Source: JANSWP01 sp041941305 (GTDB lineage Bacteria > Bacteroidota > Bacteroidia > Chitinophagales > Saprospiraceae). Taken from it: a stretch of DNA of 64,000 nucleotides. Below the pieces are notes generated by a model that worked only from the letters and a program-made list of their open reading frames with translations, had not been told where the DNA came from and searched no databases. Numbering within the stretch: the stretch's first letter is position 1; each line of letters starts with the position of its first letter. This document shows, piece after piece, positions 33,890 to 42,096 of the stretch. Position numbers and translations under genes: made by a program. Where the stretch lies: the NCBI GenBank assembly GCA_041941305.1, contig JBGTQJ010000044.1, positions 9,227 through 73,226 on the forward strand, written 5' to 3'.

Positions 33890-35892
33890 CTTAAAACAAG
33901 TTTTAATATAAACAAGTCACCAACACTTTTTGGACGGTTGATGACTTCCCAGGTAAATCCAGACAATTGAAGAGCAGCATGATCTGCTTTCTCCATCGGA
34001 AAAAGAGTAGCCTGAGGTTGGGCATAAAAAATAATTCCTTCCACTTCATTATTCCCAAAATGGATCATCATTTCACTACAAATCGCCTGATTTACTCCAA
34101 TATAGGCGTCATCATCATCCAGTGCATAATACACTGATTCTGCATTGCCCTCTACAAGCATTCTTCGAAGCTCTCCTTCTTCAAAAAAGGCAGTACTGTT
34201 TTTTCCTTTGATCTGGTTGAAAAATATTTCATCAGGGGAATTGACCATAAAGGCATTATTGTACAAAAAGATACGATCTATTTTATCATTGGCCAATTGC
34301 ATAAATACCGTATCTGCTTTAAATTGAGTCGTATCTGACCAAATAATGGGATTGTAGAACATTTTGAAAAGGGAATCCGTAGTACTATAAGCCAAGGAAT
34401 CACATAATGCCTGCAGATCGCTTTTAAAAATTCGAACATCATTATACCCCAATAATATTCGGCTACTATCTGCCTCAAGAGTATCCTTTTCGATTGAAAC
34501 CAAAGTATCGGAGACCATATACAAAGAATCTCCATCGATCTCGGTAATGAGCAATGGACGATTATTTATGGTATTACCTCCACTGGCTTTGATGTAATTT
34601 TGACTTTTATCATAATCTGCCAGATTGCAGAGAATGGTCAAGTTTTCAGCAGTGTCACGCCAGATCACATTTCCTACAGCAACCCCTATCTCCCGTTCTT
34701 TATCATAATCTACTTGATTGGCTTCCAGAATTTGTGGTGGGTCAGATATATGGGATCGTCCACGGGTAGAATAGGTCTCGTTTTTTGAATCATGCATGAT
34801 GGTATCTGCAATTACCGTCTGTGTGCTATCCTGTGACCAGGCATTGCCTTCCAGATAGGAGATTTCTGTCTCCTCCTCATAACGTATCCGATTGGCCCTT
34901 GCTACCCTGTCTCCTTCTTCGAATCTCGCATTTCCGTCTAAGGTTACTTCTTTCTTATTTCCGTCATACCGAATAACATCTGCGGTTGCTTGCTGATCTC
35001 CTTTCACATATTGGGCGTTTTCTGTAAATTCTGCCAATTTGGTTCTTGTATTGTAAAATCCCGCCTCGCAATAAATTCTACTGGAATCTTCAGAGATTAA
35101 AGTAGGACCTAAAAAGGTAGCGACCCTGGACTCTGTATTAAATAATAAGGTATCAGAGCGCATGGCAAAGGAAGAATCAAAAACCACCACACTATCTTTA
35201 AAGTATATTTCGTCCTGATTTACGTAATAATATCCCCTAATGCTAGTCAGGAAGGTAGTATCGTTGGTAATCGTCGCTCCAGTAAAATAGGTGGCAATAT
35301 CCGTTTTCATATTGTAGGTAAGATGCGTCGTAAATAACTTCTGTCCTCTATTTACAAGTACCACATCGCCAAATAAATCCGCAATTCGGGTATCGCTGAA
35401 ATAAACCAAAGAATCTGAAAAAACACTGATGGAATCTCCCTGCCGAATAATGACATTACCAAGGGCAGTCAAATGGGTACTGTTTTTCATGAGTGCCGAA
35501 TCACAATACATGTACACGGTATCCTGGCTCAATTCCACGTTTCCCAATAACCGTTGGATGGTATCCTCTTCCTCCAAGATGTAAGTAAATACATCTGCCC
35601 ATTCAATGGTGATAATTTCACTTTTGGAAGTATCTTGAGGTGATTCCTGATCCAGGATCTTGTTGGGCTGGGTTTGTATTGGTCTTTGACTTAACAATGG
35701 TTGGGCGAAAAGAAAGAAAAAGCAAATTGACAGATAAAAGAGCTTACTGTTCCAAAAGAAGCCAGTAATATAAACAGAAAATTGAATTTGGAAATTGTTT
35801 GTATTAATAATTGAAAAAATTGACTTAACCATTTCTGCAATGTTTTGGAAATGAAACGCGTGGATTTCAATTATTGCAAAAATCTTTGCCAA
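33886..35892 (-). CDS. OstA-like (LptA/LptD N-terminal-type) periplasmic protein
   Basis: A 668-residue protein. The hydrophobic signal SKLFYLSICFFFLFAQPLLSQ sits unusually far from the first Met, so an internal start is possible. The rest is repeated beta-jellyroll strands of the OstA type: LLGNVELSQDTVYMYCDSALM, HLTALGNVIIRQGDSISVFSDSL, LDGNARFEEGDRVARANRIRYEEE. The family forms the LPS-transport bridge or lid (LptA/LptD), and this large Bacteroidota version likely acts in LPS export to the outer membrane. A C-terminal barrel is not obvious. Confidence 0.75.
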   Translation of the reverse strand: MAKIFAIIEIHAFHFQNIAEMVKSIFSIINTNNFQIQFSVYITGFFWNSKLFYLSICFFFLFAQPLLSQRPIQTQPNKILDQESPQDTSKSEIITIEWADVFTYILEEEDTIQRLLGNVELSQDTVYMYCDSALMKNSTHLTALGNVIIRQGDSISVFSDSLVYFSDTRIADLFGDVVLVNRGQKLFTTHLTYNMKTDIATYFTGATITNDTTFLTSIRGYYYVNQDEIYFKDSVVVFDSSFAMRSDTLLFNTESRVATFLGPTLISEDSSRIYCEAGFYNTRTKLAEFTENAQYVKGDQQATADVIRYDGNKKEVTLDGNARFEEGDRVARANRIRYEEETEISYLEGNAWSQDSTQTVIADTIMHDSKNETYSTRGRSHISDPPQILEANQVDYDKEREIGVAVGNVIWRDTAENLTILCNLADYDKSQNYIKASGGNTINNRPLLITEIDGDSLYMVSDTLVSIEKDTLEADSSRILLGYNDVRIFKSDLQALCDSLAYSTTDSLFKMFYNPIIWSDTTQFKADTVFMQLANDKIDRIFLYNNAFMVNSPDEIFFNQIKGKNSTAFFEEGELRRMLVEGNAESVYYALDDDDAYIGVNQAICSEMMIHFGNNEVEGIIFYAQPQATLFPMEKADHAALQLSGFTWEVINRPKSVGDLFILKLVLR

Positions 35893-35924
35893 TCATTAAC
35901 CAAAACGAGATTTTCCATTCGTCG

Positions 35925-35962
35925 CAAAAATAGCCAATTTCCCATATCCTCTTTTATCTTTG
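35925..35962. promoter_or_regulatory. Divergent promoters of the ostA-like and DUF4293 genes
   Basis: On the minus strand TATTTTTG (35932-35925) points to the ostA-like gene. On the plus strand TATCTTTG (35955-35962) points to the DUF4293 gene. Both fit TAnnTTTG; the -33 boxes are not clear. Confidence 0.6.
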
Positions 35963-35987
35963 CCCTTTTAAAACAAAACCTATTTTC

Positions 35988-36425
35988 ATGATTCAGAGAA
36001 TTCAATCTATATTTTTATTTCTAGCTGCAGCGGCTGCCTTCGCACTGTTAAAGTTGCCTTTTGCGACAACGCCCACGCAGATAGAGGCAACTTTTTTTGC
36101 AGATGCTGCTTACAATCTAAATGATCATATAGCCCTTTTGATTTTCTTTATTTTAGCTGGGCTATTAGCGCTAGGCAGTATTTTTTTGTATAACAATCGT
36201 CAATTGCAATTGAAACTCACCCGTTTTGCTATCATCGCTAATGTGGTAGGTTTATTATTGGCTGTTTTACTATTCGTAAGAGCTAGTGGTGGAATTGGAG
36301 AAGTCCAAATTGATGATGGGCTGGGTGTTTATCTTCCGGTGGCTTTTGTAATTTTTGCTTTGTTGGCTTTAAGGTATATTCAGAAAGATGAGAAGTTGGT
36401 GAAGTCAATGGATAGGTTGAGGTGA
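35988..36425 (+). CDS. DUF4293 family membrane protein
   Basis: A 145-residue protein beginning MIQRIQSIFLFLAAAAAF, the hallmark start of DUF4293. It has four hydrophobic segments (about 5-22, 47-67, 78-98, 113-130) and a short loop between the first two. The family is nearly confined to Bacteroidota and has no established function. It is transcribed divergently from the ostA-like gene and ends at a bidirectional terminator. Confidence 0.8.
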   Translation: MIQRIQSIFLFLAAAAAFALLKLPFATTPTQIEATFFADAAYNLNDHIALLIFFILAGLLALGSIFLYNNRQLQLKLTRFAIIANVVGLLLAVLLFVRASGGIGEVQIDDGLGVYLPVAFVIFALLALRYIQKDEKLVKSMDRLR

Positions 36426-36441
36426 CTGTTCGCACTTCCAT

Positions 36442-36481
36442 AAAAAAAGGTCATTCAGAAACATTCCGAATGACCTTTTTT
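36442..36481. terminator. Bidirectional terminator
   Basis: AAAAAAAGGTCATTC (36442-36456) pairs with GAATGACCTTTTTT (36468-36481). It lies between the convergent DUF4293 and exbD genes. Confidence 0.88.
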
Positions 36482-36500
36482 ATTGAAAGGCATAGTAAGA

Positions 36501-36986
36501 CTACAGATCTTTTGATCGTTTTCTTGCAGAATAATTGATCCTCAATTGCCCTGATTTGCGCAATTGGGTTTTCACATCCTGTACAATGCCCATTGTGACT
36601 GCTCCATCAACACGAAAAGAAGTGTTAATTCTACCGTGCTGATTTTCAGGAACTTTCAATTTATGTCTTTCTATGAAAAGAGGGATTTCATTTTGAATAT
36701 TATTCTCCCTCACAATTTTATCCCCAAGCTGAATGGTAGGTTTGGTACCATACACGGCTTGATATTTTTTCAATGGCTTGCCTATATAAATATAGTGCAC
36801 CAAAGACTTTCGCTCTAATTTGGTCAATTCGGTAGCATCTGGAACGACCACCCGAACTTTCAATTCAGCATTACGCAAAACCGTTACAACCATAAAGAAG
36901 AACAATAGCATGAAAATAATATCTGGAAGGGAGGCGGTAGAAATTGCCGGAGTAGTTTTGCCTCTTTTCTTTGAAAATTTTGCCAT
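36501..36986 (-). CDS. exbD: ExbD-family biopolymer transport protein (second copy)
   Basis: A 161-residue protein with a cytoplasmic N-terminus, one TM helix with the conserved Asp (ISTASLPDIIFMLLFFFMVVTV) that carries protons, and a periplasmic ExbD/TolR domain. It is the last gene of the exbB operon. With ExbB it uses proton-motive force to drive TonB-dependent import or envelope work. Two ExbD paralogues per operon are usual in Bacteroidota, suggesting a heteromeric stator. Confidence 0.9.
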   Translation of the reverse strand: MAKFSKKRGKTTPAISTASLPDIIFMLLFFFMVVTVLRNAELKVRVVVPDATELTKLERKSLVHYIYIGKPLKKYQAVYGTKPTIQLGDKIVRENNIQNEIPLFIERHKLKVPENQHGRINTSFRVDGAVTMGIVQDVKTQLRKSGQLRINYSARKRSKDL

Positions 36987-37050
36987 AATAACCTTGATTG
37001 TGGATTATTGAATATTGATATAGCATCAAAAATTTAATAATCGCAAATTA

Positions 37051-37608
37051 TCATCCTTCTTCACCAAAGGCTGTTGGTTCTGCCTCTGAAAGAATCATTG
37101 GTATTTTCGCACGAACCGCTTTCCGTTTTGCAATCTCCATATCATCACTGTAATCGTGACCATACATCTTATTGCATTCTTCATTCCAAAGCTCATTATA
37201 GGCTGCCTTTAGCTCATTATACACTTCGAGATAGGTGTTATAATTGGTTCCCCTATCATTTTTAAGCATAATAACTGCAAGCCCTGGTCTTTCTGATAAA
37301 TCTTCCCGTTTGGTAGGATTAATAATAAACTCCTTAACGCGTTCTCTAAGCTCGCTGACCCGGGCTTCTTCATTTCGCACCAGGAGTTGATTTTGAGCAT
37401 TGACCAAAACTGCAAAGACGTTTCGTTCGTTCAATTTTTTAATGTCTGGCTCTTCTTCAGACCATGGTGGCAATTTCACCAAAATTCCTTTGTCTACATC
37501 AATTGTGGTAGTCACAAGGAAGAAGATGAGCAACAAGAACGCAATGTCTGCCATAGAACCGGCATTGATTTCATTGCTTAGTCTGTCTCGACTACTTTTC
37601 TTTGCCAT
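37051..37608 (-). CDS. exbD: ExbD-family biopolymer transport protein (first copy)
   Basis: A 185-residue protein with a TM helix containing the proton-carrying Asp (NAGSMADIAFLLLIFFLVTT), then a periplasmic domain longer than in the second copy, with a charged insertion around residues 135-170 (NEECNKMYGHDYSDDMEIAKRKAV). It lies 7 bp downstream of the membrane protein gene and 64 bp upstream of the second exbD, in one operon with exbB. Confidence 0.92.
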   Translation of the reverse strand: MAKKSSRDRLSNEINAGSMADIAFLLLIFFLVTTTIDVDKGILVKLPPWSEEEPDIKKLNERNVFAVLVNAQNQLLVRNEEARVSELRERVKEFIINPTKREDLSERPGLAVIMLKNDRGTNYNTYLEVYNELKAAYNELWNEECNKMYGHDYSDDMEIAKRKAVRAKIPMILSEAEPTAFGEEG

Positions 37609-37615
37609 GATTTAA

Positions 37616-38095
37616 TTATTTGAAGAAGTTACGAATTTCAGAAAATACAAATGACACTACCGCCAGTAAAGCCAAAATTCCAGTAGTGGAAATAGCCGCA
37701 CTGATATATTTACTCACTCCTTCTGAAATTTCAAATTGTTGAATGACATCTTGTATTGGAGCATCGTCTGCTGGATTGGCCATAGAGTAGGTGGCAAAAA
37801 AGATAATACCAATAACTACCAAACCAATGAGACTATTTTTAGCTGCTTTAAGATTGGTAGCTGTTTGGATCAATCCAAAAATGATGATACCTGCCCAACA
37901 TAGAACCATTAAGAATACAGCCGCATATAATCCAAACAGGAAAATATTGCCTTCTTCTGATCCAGGTCTCTCCTTCTCTGGAACTGCATCAAATGCTTCC
38001 ATCCCACTTGTAGCAATCAAGTAAAAAACAAGCACTAATACCAACCCTAAACCGAAAGCAACAAGCTGTCCATTTTTTGTCAGAAACTTATACAT
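37616..38095 (-). CDS. Membrane protein of the exb operon
   Basis: A 159-residue protein with four predicted helices (about 10-28, 50-74, 87-105, 132-152) and a short acidic extracytoplasmic segment (EKERPGSEEGN). No named domain is recognised. Its position between exbB and exbD is one that membrane proteins of this kind often occupy in Bacteroidota exb clusters, so it may be an accessory subunit of the proton channel (inference from context). Confidence 0.6.
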   Translation of the reverse strand: MYKFLTKNGQLVAFGLGLVLVLVFYLIATSGMEAFDAVPEKERPGSEEGNIFLFGLYAAVFLMVLCWAGIIIFGLIQTATNLKAAKNSLIGLVVIGIIFFATYSMANPADDAPIQDVIQQFEISEGVSKYISAAISTTGILALLAVVSFVFSEIRNFFK

Positions 38096-38219
38096 GATTG
38101 TTTCTCTTTTAGGAGAAGAGTATAGGGAACCTAAGTGTAGAACCGCTAACTATTTGTTGTTCAAATAATTATCATTCAAGGGAATGGTGTTCAACTCAAA
38201 ATCCCTTTACTCAGTCTGA

Positions 38220-38987
38220 TTATTTTTTAAATACATTATTTGCTGCCATGATATCTACCAAAGCGATAGAGGCATCCTCCATTTTATTCACAATACCGTC
38301 AATTTTTGATACGATATAGTTGTAGAAAATTTGAAGGATAATGGCGACAATCAGACCAAATACGGTAGTCAAAAGTGCTACTTTGATACCACCTGCAACA
38401 ACAGTTGGAGAAATATCACCGACTGCTTCGATTTTGTCGAATGCCTGAATCATACCAATTACAGTACCCATAAACCCAAGCATGGGAGCAATTGCGATGA
38501 ACAAAGAAATCCAAACAAGTCCTTTTTCCAATAAGCCCATTTGAACGCTTCCGTATGAAACGATAGCTTTTTCAACAGCTTCCGGTCCATCACCAGCATT
38601 TTTCAATCCTTCATACAATACACTTGCAGTGGGTCCTTGAGTAGAACGACATACTTCTTTTGCGCCTTCGACATCCCCTGATTTGAGATTTTCATCAATG
38701 GCGCCAAGCAATTTGTCAGTGTTAGTGGTGGCAATGTTTAGAGTGATAATTCTTTCAATACAAAAGGCGAGACCCAAAATCAAACAAACGAGTACCAAAC
38801 TCATGAAAGACCAGCCACCTTCGATGAATTTTTCTTTGATGACTTGAAAGCCAGTAGCATCACTGGTTGTTCCGTCGGTTACTTCTTCAGTTTGATCAGT
38901 TGTTTGATCTTGTGCATATACGTCATTTGCAGCAAATACTGCTAAACCTAGTACGAGCAAAAGTGCCAATAATTTTCGCATAGCCAA
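38220..38987 (-). CDS. exbB: ExbB/MotA/TolQ-family proton channel
   Basis: A 255-residue protein with a signal-like N-terminal helix and an acidic low-complexity linker (DQTTDQTEEVTDGTTSD). The three-helix MotA/TolQ/ExbB core follows: WSFMSLVLVCLILGLAFCIERI, then the conserved GLVWISLFIAIAPMLGFMGTVIGMIQAF and VAGGIKVALLTTVFGLIVAI. It is the first gene of the operon with a membrane protein and two exbD genes. Together they should energise outer-membrane transport. The N-terminal extension is common in Bacteroidota ExbB proteins. Confidence 0.93.
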   Translation of the reverse strand: MAMRKLLALLLVLGLAVFAANDVYAQDQTTDQTEEVTDGTTSDATGFQVIKEKFIEGGWSFMSLVLVCLILGLAFCIERIITLNIATTNTDKLLGAIDENLKSGDVEGAKEVCRSTQGPTASVLYEGLKNAGDGPEAVEKAIVSYGSVQMGLLEKGLVWISLFIAIAPMLGFMGTVIGMIQAFDKIEAVGDISPTVVAGGIKVALLTTVFGLIVAIILQIFYNYIVSKIDGIVNKMEDASIALVDIMAANNVFKK

Positions 38988-39187
38988 TAAGGTTTTACGT
39001 AAAGTGTTAGTTAATTAGTTTTTCGCGACAAAGTCAAGTAATGATGAATGATGAGAGAAAGGCGAGAAATTCAGAAGATCTTTCGTTTTGTTTTATCTGA
39101 GTATTCTCATCCATTCACTGATTATTTTCACTACTTCACTCTATAGTTCAAAATTCAGTTCAAATTATTGATGCTGAATTAAAACTG

Positions 39188-39275
39188 CGGAGAGAGAGGG
39201 ATTCGAACCCTCGATACCCTTTTGGGGTATACACGCTTTCCAGGCGTGCCTCTTAAGCCACTCGAGCACCTCTCC
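39188..39275 (-). tRNA. tRNA-Ser (anticodon GGA)
   Basis: The 88-nt minus-strand gene starts GGAGAGGTGCTCGAGTGG. The acceptor GGAGAGG pairs with TCTCTCC. The anticodon stem CACGC/GCGTG holds the loop CTGGAAA, giving anticodon GGA. The long variable arm (TATACCCC...) is typical of class II tRNA-Ser. The T arm is GAGGGTTCGAATCCCTC and the discriminator base is G. CCA is not encoded. Confidence 0.96.
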
Positions 39276-39626
39276 TAGTTATATTTGTCAAAATATCAAA
39301 TGCAAATTCTATTGCAGCATTCGTATTCTAAATCATTGTCAAAGCCTGGGAAGTCTATATCATTCCGCGATTCAGCAGGATCCTAATCTTTTTCAGGACA
39401 ATATTCCTTTATCTAATTTTCTGATCTTTAAAGGATTATATGAGGATAGGAATTGTTTGGATAAGTTTTTCCTGCCCTGTTTCTGCCTTACTCCCTTTTT
39501 TACACTAAGCAAATATAGAAATTAAGACGTTTTTAACATTCTAGTTATGCGCAAAAATTATAAAAAGATGTTACAATTCAAAATTCACTGGTTTTTAGTT
39601 TACAGTTTTCAAGATGCGCATGCAAG
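39276..39626. other. 351-bp gap between tRNA-Ser and tatD; nothing recognised
   Basis: A/T-rich sequence without a coding signal, clear promoter or hairpin that I can support. Transcription of the tRNA should start within its first 60 bases on the minus strand. Confidence 0.3.
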
Positions 39627-40415
39627 TCAGTTTGGCGTCTGAACTTTTACTTTTTCAAAAATTTTCAATGCATTTTCAGAAGTTTTACTGGCAATTTCTT
39701 TAAATGGAACTCCCTTAACCGCTGCCAGTTTTTCTGCGACCAACCGAATATAGGCACTTTCATTTCGCTTGCCCCGATATGGTGTCGGTGCCAAATAGGG
39801 AGCATCCGTTTCCAATACCACATGATCTAAAGACACCACTTCCATCGTTTTATCTAACCCCGATTTTTTAAAAGTCAATACACCACCTATGCCCAAATAA
39901 AAACCCAGATTAATAATTGCTTCTGCCTGCTCCACACTGCCGCCAAAACAATGAAAAATGCCCCGAAGCTTTTCATCATTGACCTCTTTCAAAATTTCAA
40001 TGATGATGTCCGTAGACTCTCTTGAATGAATAACGATGGGCAAATTGAGTTCCTTTGCCCACTCAATTTGCTGCAAAAAAGCTAATTTTTGAATATCAAA
40101 AGTGCTTTTATCCCAATACAGATCAATCCCAATTTCTCCTACTGCACAAAAAGGTCTTTTGAATAACCATTCCTTAACTATTTCCAATTCCTCTTTGTAA
40201 TTCTGTTTGACAGAGCAAGGGTGCAATCCCATCATAGCAAAACATCTATCGGGATATTTTGCCTCCAAATCCAGCAGTGCTGGAATGTATTCACTATCGA
40301 TATTAGGCAGGTAAAATTGCTCTACACCACTCTCAACAGCTCTTTGAATCATTTCTCCCCTATCATGGTCAAATTGTTTGACGTATAGGTGGGCATGTGT
40401 ATCTATCAGCATCAA
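39627..40415 (-). CDS. tatD: TatD-family metal-dependent hydrolase (DNase)
   Basis: A 262-residue protein with the complete TatD signature: DTHAHL at the N-terminus (two His ligands), GEIGID (Glu ligand), VIHSR and FHCFGG (His ligands) and LETDAPYLAP (Asp ligand). This is a TIM-barrel phosphoesterase with 3'-5' exonuclease activity in characterised members, acting in the cytosol in DNA repair or degradation. The length is normal. A large palindromic repeat (40436-40506) lies in its immediate upstream region. Confidence 0.92.
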   Translation of the reverse strand: MMLIDTHAHLYVKQFDHDRGEMIQRAVESGVEQFYLPNIDSEYIPALLDLEAKYPDRCFAMMGLHPCSVKQNYKEELEIVKEWLFKRPFCAVGEIGIDLYWDKSTFDIQKLAFLQQIEWAKELNLPIVIHSRESTDIIIEILKEVNDEKLRGIFHCFGGSVEQAEAIINLGFYLGIGGVLTFKKSGLDKTMEVVSLDHVVLETDAPYLAPTPYRGKRNESAYIRLVAEKLAAVKGVPFKEIASKTSENALKIFEKVKVQTPN

Positions 40416-40435
40416 TTCAAGTTCTGAAAAAAACG

Positions 40436-40506
40436 TAGCACGGCTTTCCCAAGCCGTGCCAAGTTAGAAACATGTTTCAAAGACACGGCTTTGGAAAGCC
40501 GTGCTA
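40436..40506. repeat. Nested palindromic element (REP-like)
   Basis: TAGCACGGCTTTCC plus 9 bases (40436-40458) is the reverse complement of 40484-40506 with one mismatch. Each arm is itself a hairpin (CACGGCTT/AAGCCGTG), and the spacer contains GAAACATGTTTC. It can form one long stem or three small ones. It follows the GWxTD gene by four bases and may terminate it. Confidence 0.8.
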
Positions 40507-40510
40507 TGTT

Positions 40511-41968
40511 TTAAAAGTCATTAAACAATCTTCTTGCGCGACGCCCCATATTGTCTTGCATTTGGGTACCTCCAAAATAATCAGTTCCATCAATTTCTCC
40601 AGGAGATTGGCTATACAAATCAACTTCCCAACGAGGATTATTGATTTCACCACGTGCGTTGGAATGCAAAAGAAGGTAATTTCCGGCAGCCAAGGAAGGA
40701 TTGAAGAAGATGAATTTTACATTTGACTGTTGTGTCATCGGAAAATCATTGTAAGACCAGATTTCATAAGGTGGAGCAGCAGGGTCATCTTCAACTGTTA
40801 CAACATCCGTGGGACGACCATACCTAATAAAAATCCTTCCTCGATCAGTCTCAAAACCATAGCCAAAGCCAGATTTGAATACTTTATCAGCATAATCTGC
40901 CACTTTCATAAATTCGAGATAAGCTAGATGAGGATTGTTGGGATAATTATTTGCCCAATAGCTAAATAAATAGAGCCGCATTGCCTTTTCCTTCTTCTCT
41001 TTTATCAAAATATTGATCAGTTCTACATCTCCATCCGGCACAAGTGGAGCTATTGATTTCAACGCATATCTTAATTCATCGTGATTCATTTGATTCACGA
41101 ACTCTTCTTCCAAAGGCATGGTAGCCATCGTTTCCGGATCTACATTCAAATATGGATTGCTTCTTTGAAAGAAAACAGATTTTTTATTTAACAATGCTTT
41201 TGTTCGATCTCTAACCTCAACCAGTAAATTGTAATTGCCTGATGGCAATTTACCAATATCCATTTGTAATAAAACTGCATCGATGGCTTTGGGCTTTCGG
41301 CGTTTATGTCCAATCATTACAGTCTCATATCTGTTGTTCCCTTTGTCTTTTTCAATTGAGTAACTGATCATATAATCCGCTCCTATCTCTTTGTCTGAAT
41401 TGTAAATTTCATTATAAAAAATTAGGTGAGAAGCATTTTTCCCATAAAAACCGAAAGGCAAACTTTCCAGAAAATAACCATTTTTTATCAATGGGCTATT
41501 TTCTCCTTCACCTGCTTTATGATAAGAGGTGAGTAATTGAATATCAGACTGTTGTAGTTTCAAATCTGAATAGGTCAATTTTACTTCTGATTGGATTGTG
41601 ACGGTATTTTCTTCTTTATTGGCATCAGTTACTATGACTTCCAAATCGTATTTCCCATTCTCCAGGCTATATCTTTTTAAATCTATAAAATTAATGGGAT
41701 GTACAGCCACTGGACTATTCAAAAGAAACTTGTCGTACTTCACTACCTTATCACCCTTTTTGAATAAAATCATAAACTCAACTGCGGCTTGAAGACTAGA
41801 AGAATCTATAGGCATAAATTCTACTGTTTTTCCAACTACATGAAGGTAAATTTCGACATAAGCCTGTTCTGGGCTTTTGAAGGTAGCATGAGTTACACTG
41901 ACATCAATTGCCAAAATGCGCTGGATAAAAAGGAAACACAGTAGAAAAACAAGGTTCATTTTTTTCAT
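40511..41968 (-). CDS. GWxTD domain-containing exported protein
   Basis: A 485-residue protein with a signal peptide (ending QRILAI). An N-terminal beta-rich region is followed by the GWxTD domain (about 370-485), with FGFETDRGRIFIRYGRPTDV, the PYEIWSYND motif and a closing GRRARRLFNDF. The Trp of GWxTD is replaced here by Phe (GFETD). The family is common in Bacteroidota and related phyla and has no settled function; it is often thought to be envelope-associated. It is probably monocistronic. Confidence 0.8.
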   Translation of the reverse strand: MKKMNLVFLLCFLFIQRILAIDVSVTHATFKSPEQAYVEIYLHVVGKTVEFMPIDSSSLQAAVEFMILFKKGDKVVKYDKFLLNSPVAVHPINFIDLKRYSLENGKYDLEVIVTDANKEENTVTIQSEVKLTYSDLKLQQSDIQLLTSYHKAGEGENSPLIKNGYFLESLPFGFYGKNASHLIFYNEIYNSDKEIGADYMISYSIEKDKGNNRYETVMIGHKRRKPKAIDAVLLQMDIGKLPSGNYNLLVEVRDRTKALLNKKSVFFQRSNPYLNVDPETMATMPLEEEFVNQMNHDELRYALKSIAPLVPDGDVELINILIKEKKEKAMRLYLFSYWANNYPNNPHLAYLEFMKVADYADKVFKSGFGYGFETDRGRIFIRYGRPTDVVTVEDDPAAPPYEIWSYNDFPMTQQSNVKFIFFNPSLAAGNYLLLHSNARGEINNPRWEVDLYSQSPGEIDGTDYFGGTQMQDNMGRRARRLFNDF

Positions 41969-42096
41969 AATTCAGAGAATTTGGAACCCTTGTGGGTGAT
42001 TTGCAAAATGGGAAAATACAGTTTTCTGACCTTTTTTGCCCGATATAATTTTTGATTAGTCAGGATTCAGACCATGGAGAAAGGATTATATAATTT

